17,542 nt of DNA from an uncultured Eubacteriales bacterium. Its GTDB lineage: Bacteria; Bacillota; Clostridia; Oscillospirales; Acutalibacteraceae. Shown piece after piece: positions 9,203 through 16,241 of this stretch. The notes beneath the pieces are model-generated. The model searched no databases. It was not told the origin of the DNA and saw only the letters and a list, made by a program, of their open reading frames with translations. The stretch covers positions 1 through 17,542 of the forward strand of contig CAKSOB010000023.1 in assembly GCA_934476545.1 (NCBI GenBank), in the 5' to 3' direction. Numbering within the stretch: position 1 is the stretch's first letter; every line of letters begins with the position of its first letter. Made by a program: the position numbers and the translations under genes.

Positions 9203-11392
9203 TTATTGTTCTTCCGCCTGTTGGCAGCATTGGGCGATGGTGGCAATGACCTGCTCCATTTGGATGGGTTTGGGCAGGTGAGCATTCATTCCCGCAGCGA
9301 TACAGGCTTGGGCATCTTCTTTAAAGGCATTGGCGGTCATGGCGATGATCGGAATGGTCTTCGCATCCGGCCGATCTAGGGCGCGAATCGCTTTGGTTGC
9401 GTCAATGCCGTTTAGCACCGGCATCATCATGTCCATGAGGATCGCATCATAGGTACCGGACGGCGCAGCGGAGAACGCCTCCACGGCTTTGGCGCCGTTC
9501 TCCACCACCGTTACGCTTGCCCCGACATCGGTTAACAACGCCACAGCAATCTCGGCATTCAGGTCGTTATCCTCTGCCAAAAGCAGTTTCCGCCCACGAA
9601 TACTGTATGCCGAATGGGCAGGCGCTTCCGGTTCGGATGGCTCCGGTGCAATTTCAAATGGCAGAGTGATTGTAAAGGTAGAGCCCACGCCTACTTCACT
9701 GGTGACGGAGATCGTACCGCCCATTTGGTCTACCAGTTTTTTCACGATTGCCATGCCCAGTCCGGTGCCTTGGTAAATGCTGCGCGCATCCTCCTTCTCT
9801 TGCACAAACGGCTCGAAAATATGCTCCAAAAACTCTTGGCTCATACCGATTCCCGTATCCGAGATGATCCAACGGTAGGTGACGACACCGTCTTGTTGTC
9901 CCAAGTCCTCTACGATGGTAGTGATTTTTCCGCCGGGCTTATTGTACTTGATGCAGTTGCTGTAAATGTTCAGGAAAATCTGGCGCAAATGCACGGGACT
10001 GCCATAGACATAGACCCATGAGATCGTTGTCTCCTCTTCACACTCCCAAGAAATACCGGCTTCCATTGCACGATTCGTCAAAATGGTGAGAATATCCGAT
10101 GCTAACTTTTCTAAGTTAATGGGTTCGTGGGCAAGTACCACTTCCCCACTTTCCAATTTACTCATTTGCAGCACGTCATTGAGCAGGGAGAGCAAATAGT
10201 CAGCCGCTACTCGCATTTTCTCTCGGTTTTCATCCACCAATTTTCTGTCCTCCGGATGAGCGGCATCTATCTCCAACAGTCCGATGATGCCGTTCAGGGG
10301 TGTGCGAATATCATGGCTCATACGAGAGAGAAAGCTCCGCTTCGCAGCGTTTGCCTGCTCTGCCTGCGCAACCGACTCTTGCAACTCTTCATTTTTTGCC
10401 TGCAAGAGCTGGGCATATTTTTGTTGATCCGCCATCTGCCGCTGCTGGCAGTTCCGCTCTGTCCTCCATCGAATCATACGCAGGGCAATCAGCAAGGATA
10501 AATAGAGGAACAGTACAACCAAAAGAGTCCAAGGGGTTGTGATAAACACACCACGCTCTGTTTGATAGGCGAAAATATAGTAGTCCTGACTTTTATCCAT
10601 CAGACCGAAATTATGACCAAACAGCCGGTTCGTATTTCTGATATGGATTAAATGACTCCCCATTTCACGTTCTATAATGCGTGATAAAATTTCGATATCA
10701 TTCACATTTTTTCCAATCAACGATTTATCATTAGAAGAAACGATATAGGCTGCATTGCTAATGACAACGGTGCCGCCATTCTCTACATTATATCCTTTTG
10801 CAAGGTAGCGAATCGGATTGTTAAATGTTTGAGCATATTGCGCAGAAGTATCGTAATACCCTACAATGATGCCCGCCCGATCTTTACGACCTATGGCGGC
10901 AATGTCGGTGTATCCGCCATCTGTACGTTCAATGCGGACAGTATATATCTTCTCCTGAAACGTTAGGGTGTCTAGGAGAGATGCCATATCAACTTGCGCC
11001 AAAAGCTCCTCGGCTTTCTCTTTGGAGGATGGATTCTGTTCCACTAATTTCCCGTTTTTGTCCAATAAGAAAATGCCATTCAAAAAACACTTTTGCGCGT
11101 ATTTTTCCAAGGTATCTTCCTCTGCAGTACCTGCATCCTGCAGTTGTTCCCGAACCATGGACACACTCTCGGAAACACGAAGCAAGCTCTTTGTCTCAGA
11201 GGCAAGCTCTCGAAGCTGACTGGCATTACACTGCTCTTTCATATAGCGTACCGTGGAAGAAAGATGGGCTTCCGCAAAGGATAAGTCCATCTGCGAGGAA
11301 AAGAAAAAGGCAACAAGCAGCAGCAAAACACCCACCAAAATTTTCAAAATCAGCGCTCTTTTGCGGTTGCGTTTTGGGTTTTTAATCTTCAT
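9203..11392 (-). CDS. Transmembrane hybrid histidine kinase with C-terminal receiver domain
   Basis: 729 aa from ATG at 11392. Layout: basic N-terminus, TM1 about 13-33, extracytoplasmic sensor about 34-280 (Cache-like), TM2 about 284-306, a Gln/Glu-rich coiled coil about 315-345, HisKA with MSHDIRTPLNGIIG (His360), HATPase with a divergent N box (NIYSNCIKYNKPGG), G1 DTGIGM and G2 GTGLGMAI, and a receiver with LAEDND, LMDMMMPVLNG (Asp654), MTANAF and the PKP lysine. The frame is open upstream to 11497, but GGGAGGAC lies just before 11392 and the protein there begins with a normal membrane-anchor start. The first 11 bases overlap the end of the upstream binding-protein gene, so translation is probably coupled. 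It ends at a shared bidirectional terminator. No DNA-binding output domain. Confidence 0.93.
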   Translation of the reverse strand: MKIKNPKRNRKRALILKILVGVLLLLVAFFFSSQMDLSFAEAHLSSTVRYMKEQCNASQLRELASETKSLLRVSESVSMVREQLQDAGTAEEDTLEKYAQKCFLNGIFLLDKNGKLVEQNPSSKEKAEELLAQVDMASLLDTLTFQEKIYTVRIERTDGGYTDIAAIGRKDRAGIIVGYYDTSAQYAQTFNNPIRYLAKGYNVENGGTVVISNAAYIVSSNDKSLIGKNVNDIEILSRIIEREMGSHLIHIRNTNRLFGHNFGLMDKSQDYYIFAYQTERGVFITTPWTLLVVLFLYLSLLIALRMIRWRTERNCQQRQMADQQKYAQLLQAKNEELQESVAQAEQANAAKRSFLSRMSHDIRTPLNGIIGLLEIDAAHPEDRKLVDENREKMRVAADYLLSLLNDVLQMSKLESGEVVLAHEPINLEKLASDILTILTNRAMEAGISWECEEETTISWVYVYGSPVHLRQIFLNIYSNCIKYNKPGGKITTIVEDLGQQDGVVTYRWIISDTGIGMSQEFLEHIFEPFVQEKEDARSIYQGTGLGMAIVKKLVDQMGGTISVTSEVGVGSTFTITLPFEIAPEPSEPEAPAHSAYSIRGRKLLLAEDNDLNAEIAVALLTDVGASVTVVENGAKAVEAFSAAPSGTYDAILMDMMMPVLNGIDATKAIRALDRPDAKTIPIIAMTANAFKEDAQACIAAGMNAHLPKPIQMEQVIATIAQCCQQAEEQ

Positions 11393-12224
11393 AAAGTCCT
11401 CCCAAATACCTGTCCGTGTCCGGGAAGTACCGCCCGATAATCTGTTCTGTGGTACCGTCCGCATACATTTCACGGAGAACTTCATCCAACCGGTCATTCA
11501 GTTTGCGGGAATCGTTATTATCAAAAGCAACGCCCAGCCCCACCGTTTGCAGCGGTTCCTCCAAAATACGGAATTTCAAACCGGTTTCTGCCATAAATTC
11601 TTCAATGGCGGTATCGTGGGCGGCAATGGCATCCACATACCCTTTGCTGAGCAGCAAGAAAATTAAATCTCGTTTTTGAACGGAAATCACCTCTTGCAGC
11701 TCCGGTACCGTTCCGTCATGCCTTTTAATAATCTCTTCCGGCTTGGTGGTGGACTGCACCGCAATCACCTTATCTTTCAAATCCTGCAGCTCTGTGATTT
11801 CACTATCCATATTTACCGCAACGACCTGTTGGCTTTTCATGTAAGGACCTGCCCACCGGTAGTCTTTCTCCCTGCCGTCCATAGAGAAGCTGCTCCAAAT
11901 ACAATCAATCGCGCCATCCTCCAACAGGGCTTTTTTCTCCTCCCAGTTAATGATGGCAAATTCTGCACGATAGCCCATTCGCCGAAAGGCCTCCTCTGCC
12001 AGCTCCACATCAATGCCGGTCATCTTGCCGTCTGCATCTACATAGCTGAAGGGTGTGTAGTCGTCACAGCCAACGACAATAGCAGGAAGGGTTTTATCCT
12101 CCGTTGCATGGTCCTTTGCCTGACTACCGCAACCAACCAACATTCCTGCAACTGTAAAAATGACACAGAACAGCGCAAGCAGCTTGATTCCATACGATGC
12201 AAGCACTCTTTTCTTTCGTGGCAT
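11382..12224 (-). CDS. Extracellular solute-binding lipoprotein, amino-acid (family 3, PBPb) type
   Basis: 280 aa from ATG at 12224. AGGAGGG (12231-12237) is 6 bases upstream, which favours this start over the longer open frame reaching 12284. A Lys/Arg-rich signal and the lipobox AGMLVGC place the lipid on Cys32. The mature part has the family 3 pattern: VGCDDYTPFSYVDADGKMTG, then GIDVELAEEAF, an INWEEKKALLEDGAIDCIWS segment and the lobe-2 strand KDKVIAVQSTTKPEEII. This fold usually binds amino acids or related small polar compounds, or serves as a sensor domain in kinases. No ABC permease adjoins. Its stop lies inside the start region of the kinase at 11392, an 11-base overlap, which suggests the pair works as one sensory unit. 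Ligand unknown. Confidence 0.9.
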   Translation of the reverse strand: MPRKKRVLASYGIKLLALFCVIFTVAGMLVGCGSQAKDHATEDKTLPAIVVGCDDYTPFSYVDADGKMTGIDVELAEEAFRRMGYRAEFAIINWEEKKALLEDGAIDCIWSSFSMDGREKDYRWAGPYMKSQQVVAVNMDSEITELQDLKDKVIAVQSTTKPEEIIKRHDGTVPELQEVISVQKRDLIFLLLSKGYVDAIAAHDTAIEEFMAETGLKFRILEEPLQTVGLGVAFDNNDSRKLNDRLDEVLREMYADGTTEQIIGRYFPDTDRYLGGLYED

Positions 12225-12284
12225 AAGCAACCCTCCTGATTTTATAATTCGTGAAAACAAAAAATACACTACCCTATCAGGCAA

Positions 12285-12477
12285 TGCATCTCAAACGTAG
12301 CAATCGGCTACCCCTTTGCGGCTCAGACTCTCGACTGATTTGCAAACAGATTTCGGAACTGCTGCGGAGCATCTTCTCAAACACGCACACAACCGTTCTT
12401 TCTCTATATTGTTTATTCTATACGGAAGCCAGTGGACTTTTAAGAAAAATGTTCCAAAAAATACATCTTCGCTTCTT
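12285..12477. other. Intergenic region between the CFI-box gene and the family 3 binding-protein operon
   Basis: 193 bases with no supported gene. It must hold the end of the CFI-box transcript and, probably, the promoter of the minus-strand binding-protein/kinase operon. I see a short inverted repeat GTAGC-AATCG-GCTAC (12297-12311) and only weak promoter-like pairs on the minus strand, and no clear terminator hairpin. Confidence 0.3.
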
Positions 12478-13002
12478 CTAGTTTGTTTTGCGGCAAGCCG
12501 CCAACGCAGCAAGCTGCAAAGAATAGGCTTTGTAATGCCGGTGTGCCGCTTCTAATTCCCCTGCGTGAATCCTTTCAACACAAGGCTGCACCAACTCTGC
12601 ATAGACGGTATTCCACACTTCGTCTGCATTGGGCAGCAGGTTGATTGCTTCCACAATCGCCGGTGCAATCCGGTAATATTCCGCAATTTCCTCCTGTCCG
12701 CCGGTCTGATGGGCAAGGTAGGTATCTCGGAACGCCCGCAATGTTTGCAGTTCTTGGCAATCATCCGGCAGCCCTTTTGCTTCCACACAAGCTGATGTAA
12801 GATAGCAGCCGCCGGAAGAACCGGAACCACTGTTTTTGTTGTTGGACTTATAATATTTTTTCGGATTCAAGTCATTTTCTCGCAGGTAGCTGTCAATGGA
12901 CTTTTTGGTTTTGCGGCGGTAGATTTCATCCGGCTCATAGGCACCGACATCCTCTAAATCGGCTGCTGCCTTTTTGTAGTCAAAATCCTTTTGTTTTGGC
13001 AT
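12478..13002 (-). CDS. CFI-box-CTERM-type protein of unknown function
   Basis: 174 aa from ATG at 13002 (AAAGGAAG 8 bases upstream). The N-terminal third is charged and low in hydrophobics, followed by a Ser/Gly/Asn linker (about residues 54-66). The C-terminal part begins GGCYLTSACVEAKGLPDDC and continues with LRAFRDTYLA and EYYRIAPAIVEAIN. This matches the conserved Cys-aromatic-hydrophobic box and LRxFRD..L helix that I know from CFI-box-CTERM proteins, here with CYL in place of CFI. No signal peptide or membrane segment is seen. It follows the prepilin-like gene by 18 bases, so the two probably share a transcript. Function unknown; the association with a pilin-like protein may be a clue. 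Confidence 0.75.
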   Translation of the reverse strand: MPKQKDFDYKKAAADLEDVGAYEPDEIYRRKTKKSIDSYLRENDLNPKKYYKSNNKNSGSGSSGGCYLTSACVEAKGLPDDCQELQTLRAFRDTYLAHQTGGQEEIAEYYRIAPAIVEAINLLPNADEVWNTVYAELVQPCVERIHAGELEAAHRHYKAYSLQLAALAACRKTN

Positions 13003-13020
13003 GAAACAACTTCCTTTCTG

Positions 13021-13950
13021 TTAGTACGGCAAAGTATTGATATAGTCGGGGAACTCATTCTTTACAACCAGCTGATAGGCTTTATAAGCTTCTTCCAAAG
13101 AGCGATACTCCTGTTTCCCCTGCGTATTTGCCATATTCGTTTTGGCGCTTGCAGAATTTGTGATAGCCACATAATAAGGCTGTTTTAATGTTCCTTTTCC
13201 CTTTTGAATCGTAGTGGCATCCGTTACATAATACTTTCCATCACCGGTTTGCACAAGGGCAGGGATTCGTTTGTCGGCGCCTACTTCATCGGTATTTACA
13301 GAGGTCCAGTACAGGTAGCGGTTCTTTTCCTGTCCCTTTTTACCGTTACCGTAATAACCCCATGTTCCCTTTTGCAGCAGACTGTTCTCCCCCATCTGTT
13401 TCAACACCTCAGGCACCATGATGGAGTAGGTGCAACGAGCATCCAGTTCAAAATCAGTATTATTCTTTAACATATCCGTATCCAACAAACCGCTGTCGAT
13501 GAGAGCTTGCTGCAAGTTTTCGTTGATGTCAAAGGGATAGGGGGTTTCGCCGTTATTTCCGTCCTTCCAGTTCAGCACGATACCCTTTGATTCATCGTAG
13601 TACACTTCACACTCTCCGTGAGCAACAGGGTTCCCAATCCAGTGATCTGTATCTTGCTCGGACACACCGGCAATGGTCACGTTGCCGTTACTGCCCTGCC
13701 AACCGTCTTGGTTTTGCTGAAGTTGAACGGTCTTTTTCAAGTTGTCCTTATCTCCGGTGATGGCGGCAAGAACAACCTCTGTGTAGGCACTGCGAACATT
13801 CTCCATGTCCGTCGCTTCCAGACTTTTCTCAATCCATCGCATAAGCAGGGGGATCGCCACAGCGGAGAGAATCAAAATAATGACAATCACCACAATCAAC
13901 TCTGCCAAAGCAAAGCCTTTTTTTCGATTTTGTCTACATTTCTTCCCCAT
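13021..13950 (-). CDS. Prepilin-like (type IV pilin / pseudopilin N-terminus) secreted protein
   Basis: 309 aa. A basic leader (MGKKCRQNRKKG) is followed by FALAELIVVIVIILILSAVA, the classic prepilin signal: cleavage after Gly, Phe at +1, Glu at +5, then a hydrophobic helix that also forms the filament core. The remaining roughly 270 residues form a large polar domain, much bigger than minor pilins such as ComGC (about 100 aa). It includes a Trp/Asn-rich stretch near the first third and a Tyr-rich region (GTWGYYGNGKKGQEKNRYLY). A prepilin peptidase (PilD/ComC type) would be needed and is not in the window, nor are an assembly ATPase or platform protein. The start at 13950 has AGAGG about 8 bases upstream. 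It is first in an operon with the CFI-box-type gene 18 bases downstream. Confidence 0.85.
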   Translation of the reverse strand: MGKKCRQNRKKGFALAELIVVIVIILILSAVAIPLLMRWIEKSLEATDMENVRSAYTEVVLAAITGDKDNLKKTVQLQQNQDGWQGSNGNVTIAGVSEQDTDHWIGNPVAHGECEVYYDESKGIVLNWKDGNNGETPYPFDINENLQQALIDSGLLDTDMLKNNTDFELDARCTYSIMVPEVLKQMGENSLLQKGTWGYYGNGKKGQEKNRYLYWTSVNTDEVGADKRIPALVQTGDGKYYVTDATTIQKGKGTLKQPYYVAITNSASAKTNMANTQGKQEYRSLEEAYKAYQLVVKNEFPDYINTLPY

Positions 13951-14010
13951 TTCCTTTGCCTCTTTAAAAAGGTTTTGTTTCTTGACGCAATCCTCTTAAA
14001 ATCTATCATT

Positions 14011-14039
14011 ATCATATCACATAATCGTCCAAAGCACAA
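14011..14039 (-). promoter_or_regulatory. Probable sigma-A promoter for the prepilin-like operon
   Basis: On the minus strand TTGTGC (14034-14039), a 17-base spacer and TATGAT (14011-14016) are seen, about 60 bases upstream of the ATG at 13950. The -35 is a partial match only. Confidence 0.5.
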
Positions 14040-14103
14040 GGGATTCTGTGCAAAATGACCCATTCCAACAAAAAAGCAAACCTCCAAAAGTAGCCTTGCG
14101 TTC

Positions 14104-14323
14104 TTACTTCTGCGGCTTTTTCGTTTCGCCTTTCAAATCTGTCAAGGCAGTTTCGATATCCTTTACATTGACCGGCTTTGAAATGTAGCTGTTCATGACG
14201 GCATTGCGGCAATTTCTTGAACCCTTCGCAAAGGTGTTGGCGGTCATGGCAAAAATCGGGATGTCGTGGTGAGGGCGGTTGCTCGTAATTTTCGTGGTAC
14301 AGCAAAAAACTCTTTTTCTCCAT
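14104..14323 (-). pseudogene. Chimeric remnant: start of a phage DUF6291-like gene fused out of frame to the tail of a receiver domain
   Basis: An intact ribosome site GGAGGG (14330-14335) and ATG (14323) begin MEKKSFLLYHENYEQ, which resembles the start of phage DUF6291-type proteins (K-S-F-L-L-Y...E). From about 14280 to the TAA at 14104-14106 the adjacent frame reads DIPIFAMTANTFAKG, then NAVMNSYISKPV. This aligns without gaps to the last part of a receiver domain (compare FAEDIQECLAAGMN and ISKPV in the kinase at 1069-3318), including the conserved Lys-Pro. The phospho-acceptor half is absent and the usual Gly of 'AGMN' is Val. The two parts are in different frames, so no functional product is expected. 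Receiver homology is secure; the DUF6291 identification rests on 15 residues and is tentative. Confidence 0.7.
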
Positions 14324-14375
14324 GTAAATCCCTCCGTGTTCCAAAATTCTTTTCATAAAACAGAAAAAACCTGCG

Positions 14376-14412
14376 AAAAGTTTCCCTCTCCATGGAAACT
14401 TTTTCTGTTTTT
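14376..14412. terminator. Strong hairpin with flanking T-runs, terminator-like, no gene feeding it
   Basis: AAAAGTTTCC (14376-14385) and GGAAACTTTT (14394-14403) form a perfect 10-bp stem with an 8-base loop, followed on the plus strand by TCTGTTTTTT. The flanking AAAACAGAAAA (14357-14367) and TTTTCTGTTTT (14401-14411) can form an alternative stem. No intact plus-strand gene lies upstream within the window, so it may be the leftover terminator of a lost gene or a leader element of the endolysin operon. Confidence 0.5.
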
Positions 14413-14445
14413 TGCAGGATAATTGCGGTTGGATTTTTTGAAAAA

Positions 14446-14464
14446 GGCGGAACGAATTTCCGCC
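14446..14464. repeat. Inverted repeat upstream of the endolysin gene
   Basis: GGCGGAA (14446-14452) and TTCCGCC (14458-14464) form a perfect 7-bp stem with a 5-base loop, 40 bases before the endolysin ATG. There is no T-run after it, so it is more likely an operator or RNA structure in the leader than a terminator. I see no convincing promoter between 14340 and 14490. Confidence 0.35.
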
Positions 14465-14504
14465 AAGGAGATTAGAATAGAGGGAGAAGAAAGGAGGCAC
14501 CGCC

Positions 14505-15554
14505 ATGAAGCAAGGCATTGATGTATCTGCCCACGACGGGCGGATTGACTGGAAAAAAGTAAAAGACAGCGGGGTGAACTTCGCAATTTTGCGGGCAGGT
14601 TACGGCAATTCCATCACCCAAAAAGACGAGCAGTTTCAGCGGAATTATCGAGAAGCTACAAGGGTTGGGATTCCCGTAGGCGCATATTGGTTCTCTTACG
14701 CTACAAGCGTAGAGGATGCCAAAAAAGAAGCCAAAACCTGCAAAGAAGCTATCAAAGGCTGTCGGCTGTCGTACCCGATTTTTTACGACTTTGAGTACGA
14801 TTCCGTGCGCTATGCGGCGGAGCAGGGCGTGCAGGTGACAAAGCCTCTCGCCACCGCCTTTGCCAAAGCCTTTTTGCAGGAAATGGAGCGGGGCGGCTAC
14901 TATGTGGGCAACTACGCCAACGTGGACTACTACCAAAATTATTTTGACGAAAAAGAATTAAAACGCTATCCCCTCTGGTTGGCGGAATGGGATGTGGAAA
15001 AGCCCAGCATTCGTGCCGCCCTATGGCAGTATTCCGAGCGTGGCAAGGTAGACGGCATTGCAGGCGCTGTGGACAAAAACCGCACCAACGTTGATTTCCC
15101 TTCCATCATTCGTCGGAAGGGCAAGAATGGCTTTCCAAAAGAAACTCAGAAGCGAACCGCTACGGTGCGCCGATCCGCCACCCTTTGGGCGGAGGCGCAC
15201 ACCGGCTCTAAAAAGCTGCAGCGGGTGGAGAAAGGCACCGTGGTCACCCTGCTGCAAGACGACCAATGGGGATGGAGCCGGGTGCGGTTTTCCGGCACCG
15301 AGGGTTGGATACAGAACGAGTGCCTGAAAGGGTCAAGACTGAGCGCCTACCCCACGGGCATTTGCAAGGGTAGCGATGTAAATGTGCGGAAGTCCCCCAA
15401 CCTGACGGGCAAGGTACTGACCCAACTGCAAAAAGGAGAACGCTTCACGGTCATCAGTATTTTACCAAGCCAATGGCTTCACATTCGCAAAGACAAACAG
15501 GAGGGCTACGTCTATTATGACCCCTCCTATCTCACCATTCATCTTGCCAAATAA
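14505..15554 (+). CDS. GH25 muramidase (phage-type endolysin) with two SH3-like cell-wall-binding domains
   Basis: 349 aa; AGGAGG at 14492-14497 is 7 bases before the ATG. Residues 1-205 are a glycoside hydrolase 25 domain: GIDVSAHDGRIDW at the start (Asp6), ILRAGYG, GAYWFSYA, and YPIFYDFEYD with Asp95 and Glu97, the family's DxE catalytic pair; it closes with WQYSERGKVDGIAGAVDKN. It should cleave the glycan strand of peptidoglycan. Two SH3-like repeats follow (about 215-277 and 284-346, the second with GSDVNVRKSPNLTGKVLTQL). No signal peptide is present, so exit needs the holin coded two genes downstream. It is the first gene of a three-gene lysis cassette. This is the layout of a prophage lysis module, though no structural phage genes are in the window. 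Confidence 0.93.
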   Translation: MKQGIDVSAHDGRIDWKKVKDSGVNFAILRAGYGNSITQKDEQFQRNYREATRVGIPVGAYWFSYATSVEDAKKEAKTCKEAIKGCRLSYPIFYDFEYDSVRYAAEQGVQVTKPLATAFAKAFLQEMERGGYYVGNYANVDYYQNYFDEKELKRYPLWLAEWDVEKPSIRAALWQYSERGKVDGIAGAVDKNRTNVDFPSIIRRKGKNGFPKETQKRTATVRRSATLWAEAHTGSKKLQRVEKGTVVTLLQDDQWGWSRVRFSGTEGWIQNECLKGSRLSAYPTGICKGSDVNVRKSPNLTGKVLTQLQKGERFTVISILPSQWLHIRKDKQEGYVYYDPSYLTIHLAK

Positions 15555-15600
15555 AGCATAGAATTTCATGCAAAAAGAAGTTAGAAAAGGAGGAAGCAGC

Positions 15601-15885
15601 TTGGATAACGAAGAACTGGTTCGGATGTCGGAAAGTTTAAAGTCGGCGCACAAACGCATCGGCACCCTAGAAGCTAAGGTGGAGGATTTGCACGCCCTGA
15701 CGGTGGCGGTGGCAACGGTGAACACCAAGGTAGACGACCTGAACGACAGCGTGGACGAAATCAAAACAGAAGTAAAAAAAGTGTGCGATCGCCCCGGCAA
15801 CCGGTGGGAAAAACTGGTGGCAGCCGTCATTGGCGCCTTAGGCGCAGGACTGGCGGCAGGGCTGTTATCGCTGCTTGGAAAGTGA
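15601..15885 (+). CDS. XhlA-like membrane-associated lysis protein
   Basis: 94 aa if started at TTG 15601, which has a perfect AGGAGG (15588-15593) 7 bases upstream. An ATG at 15568 is in frame but has no ribosome site and would place that AGGAGG inside the coding region. The N-terminal 60 residues form a charged heptad-rich coiled coil (RIGTLEAKVEDLHALTVAVA, then VNTKVDDLNDSVDEIKTEVK). The C-terminus has one membrane helix (WEKLVAAVIGALGAGLAAGL). Size and build match XhlA/hemolysin-type proteins that act together with holins in Bacillus PBSX-like prophages. It lies between endolysin and holin, which supports the role. Sequence identity to XhlA cannot be measured here. Confidence 0.8.
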   Translation: MDNEELVRMSESLKSAHKRIGTLEAKVEDLHALTVAVATVNTKVDDLNDSVDEIKTEVKKVCDRPGNRWEKLVAAVIGALGAGLAAGLLSLLGK

Positions 15886-15895
15886 GGAAAATTCG

Positions 15896-16186
15896 ATGGA
15901 ACAACTGGTATCGTACATTCGCCCGGAGTTGGTGCTGCTGATTCCGGCGCTGTATTTTGTGGGCATGGGACTGAAGAAAACCGCCTTGGTGCAAGACCGG
16001 TGGATTCCCCTGTTCGTGTGCGGCGTGGGGGTGGCGCTGTCTGCCCTGTACACCTTCGCCACAGGAGAACTGACCTCTCTGCGGCAGGGAGCGCTGCTGC
16101 TCTTTACCGCCGTGACCCAAGGGGTTTTGGTCAGCGGCACAAGCGTGCTGTGCCATCAGCTTTATAAGCAAGCTACGAAAAAATAA
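15896..16186 (+). CDS. Phage holin (Phage_holin_5_2-like)
   Basis: 96 aa from ATG at 15896, 10 bases after the stop of the XhlA-like gene; GAGGA about 8 bases upstream. Three hydrophobic segments are visible: near residues 8-26 (YIRPELVLLIPALYFVGMGL), 37-56 (WIPLFVCGVGVALSALYTF) and 66-86, with a short basic tail (YKQATKK). The opening 'IRPEL..LIPALYF.GMGLKK' is the pattern I know from clostridial phage holins of the 5_2 family. It would form the membrane pore that lets the leaderless endolysin reach the wall. A terminator follows after 55 bases. Confidence 0.85.
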   Translation: MEQLVSYIRPELVLLIPALYFVGMGLKKTALVQDRWIPLFVCGVGVALSALYTFATGELTSLRQGALLLFTAVTQGVLVSGTSVLCHQLYKQATKK

Positions 16187-16241
16187 CCGTAAAAAGCACA
16201 GAATTTCCTATCCAAATAGCTTGCAAAAAAGCCATAGAAAA

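Noticed and set aside
11393..11497. Upstream extension of the third kinase
   Set aside because: It overlaps the binding-protein coding sequence in another frame, and the ATG at 11392 has a good ribosome site.
14012..14518. 168-codon minus-strand frame spanning the receiver remnant
   Set aside because: Only the 15 residues after 14323 look genuine; the rest is the out-of-frame reading of a receiver tail and of promoter DNA.
15568..15600. ATG at 15568 as start of the XhlA-like gene
   Set aside because: No ribosome site precedes it, and the perfect AGGAGG lies 7 bases before the TTG at 15601 instead.
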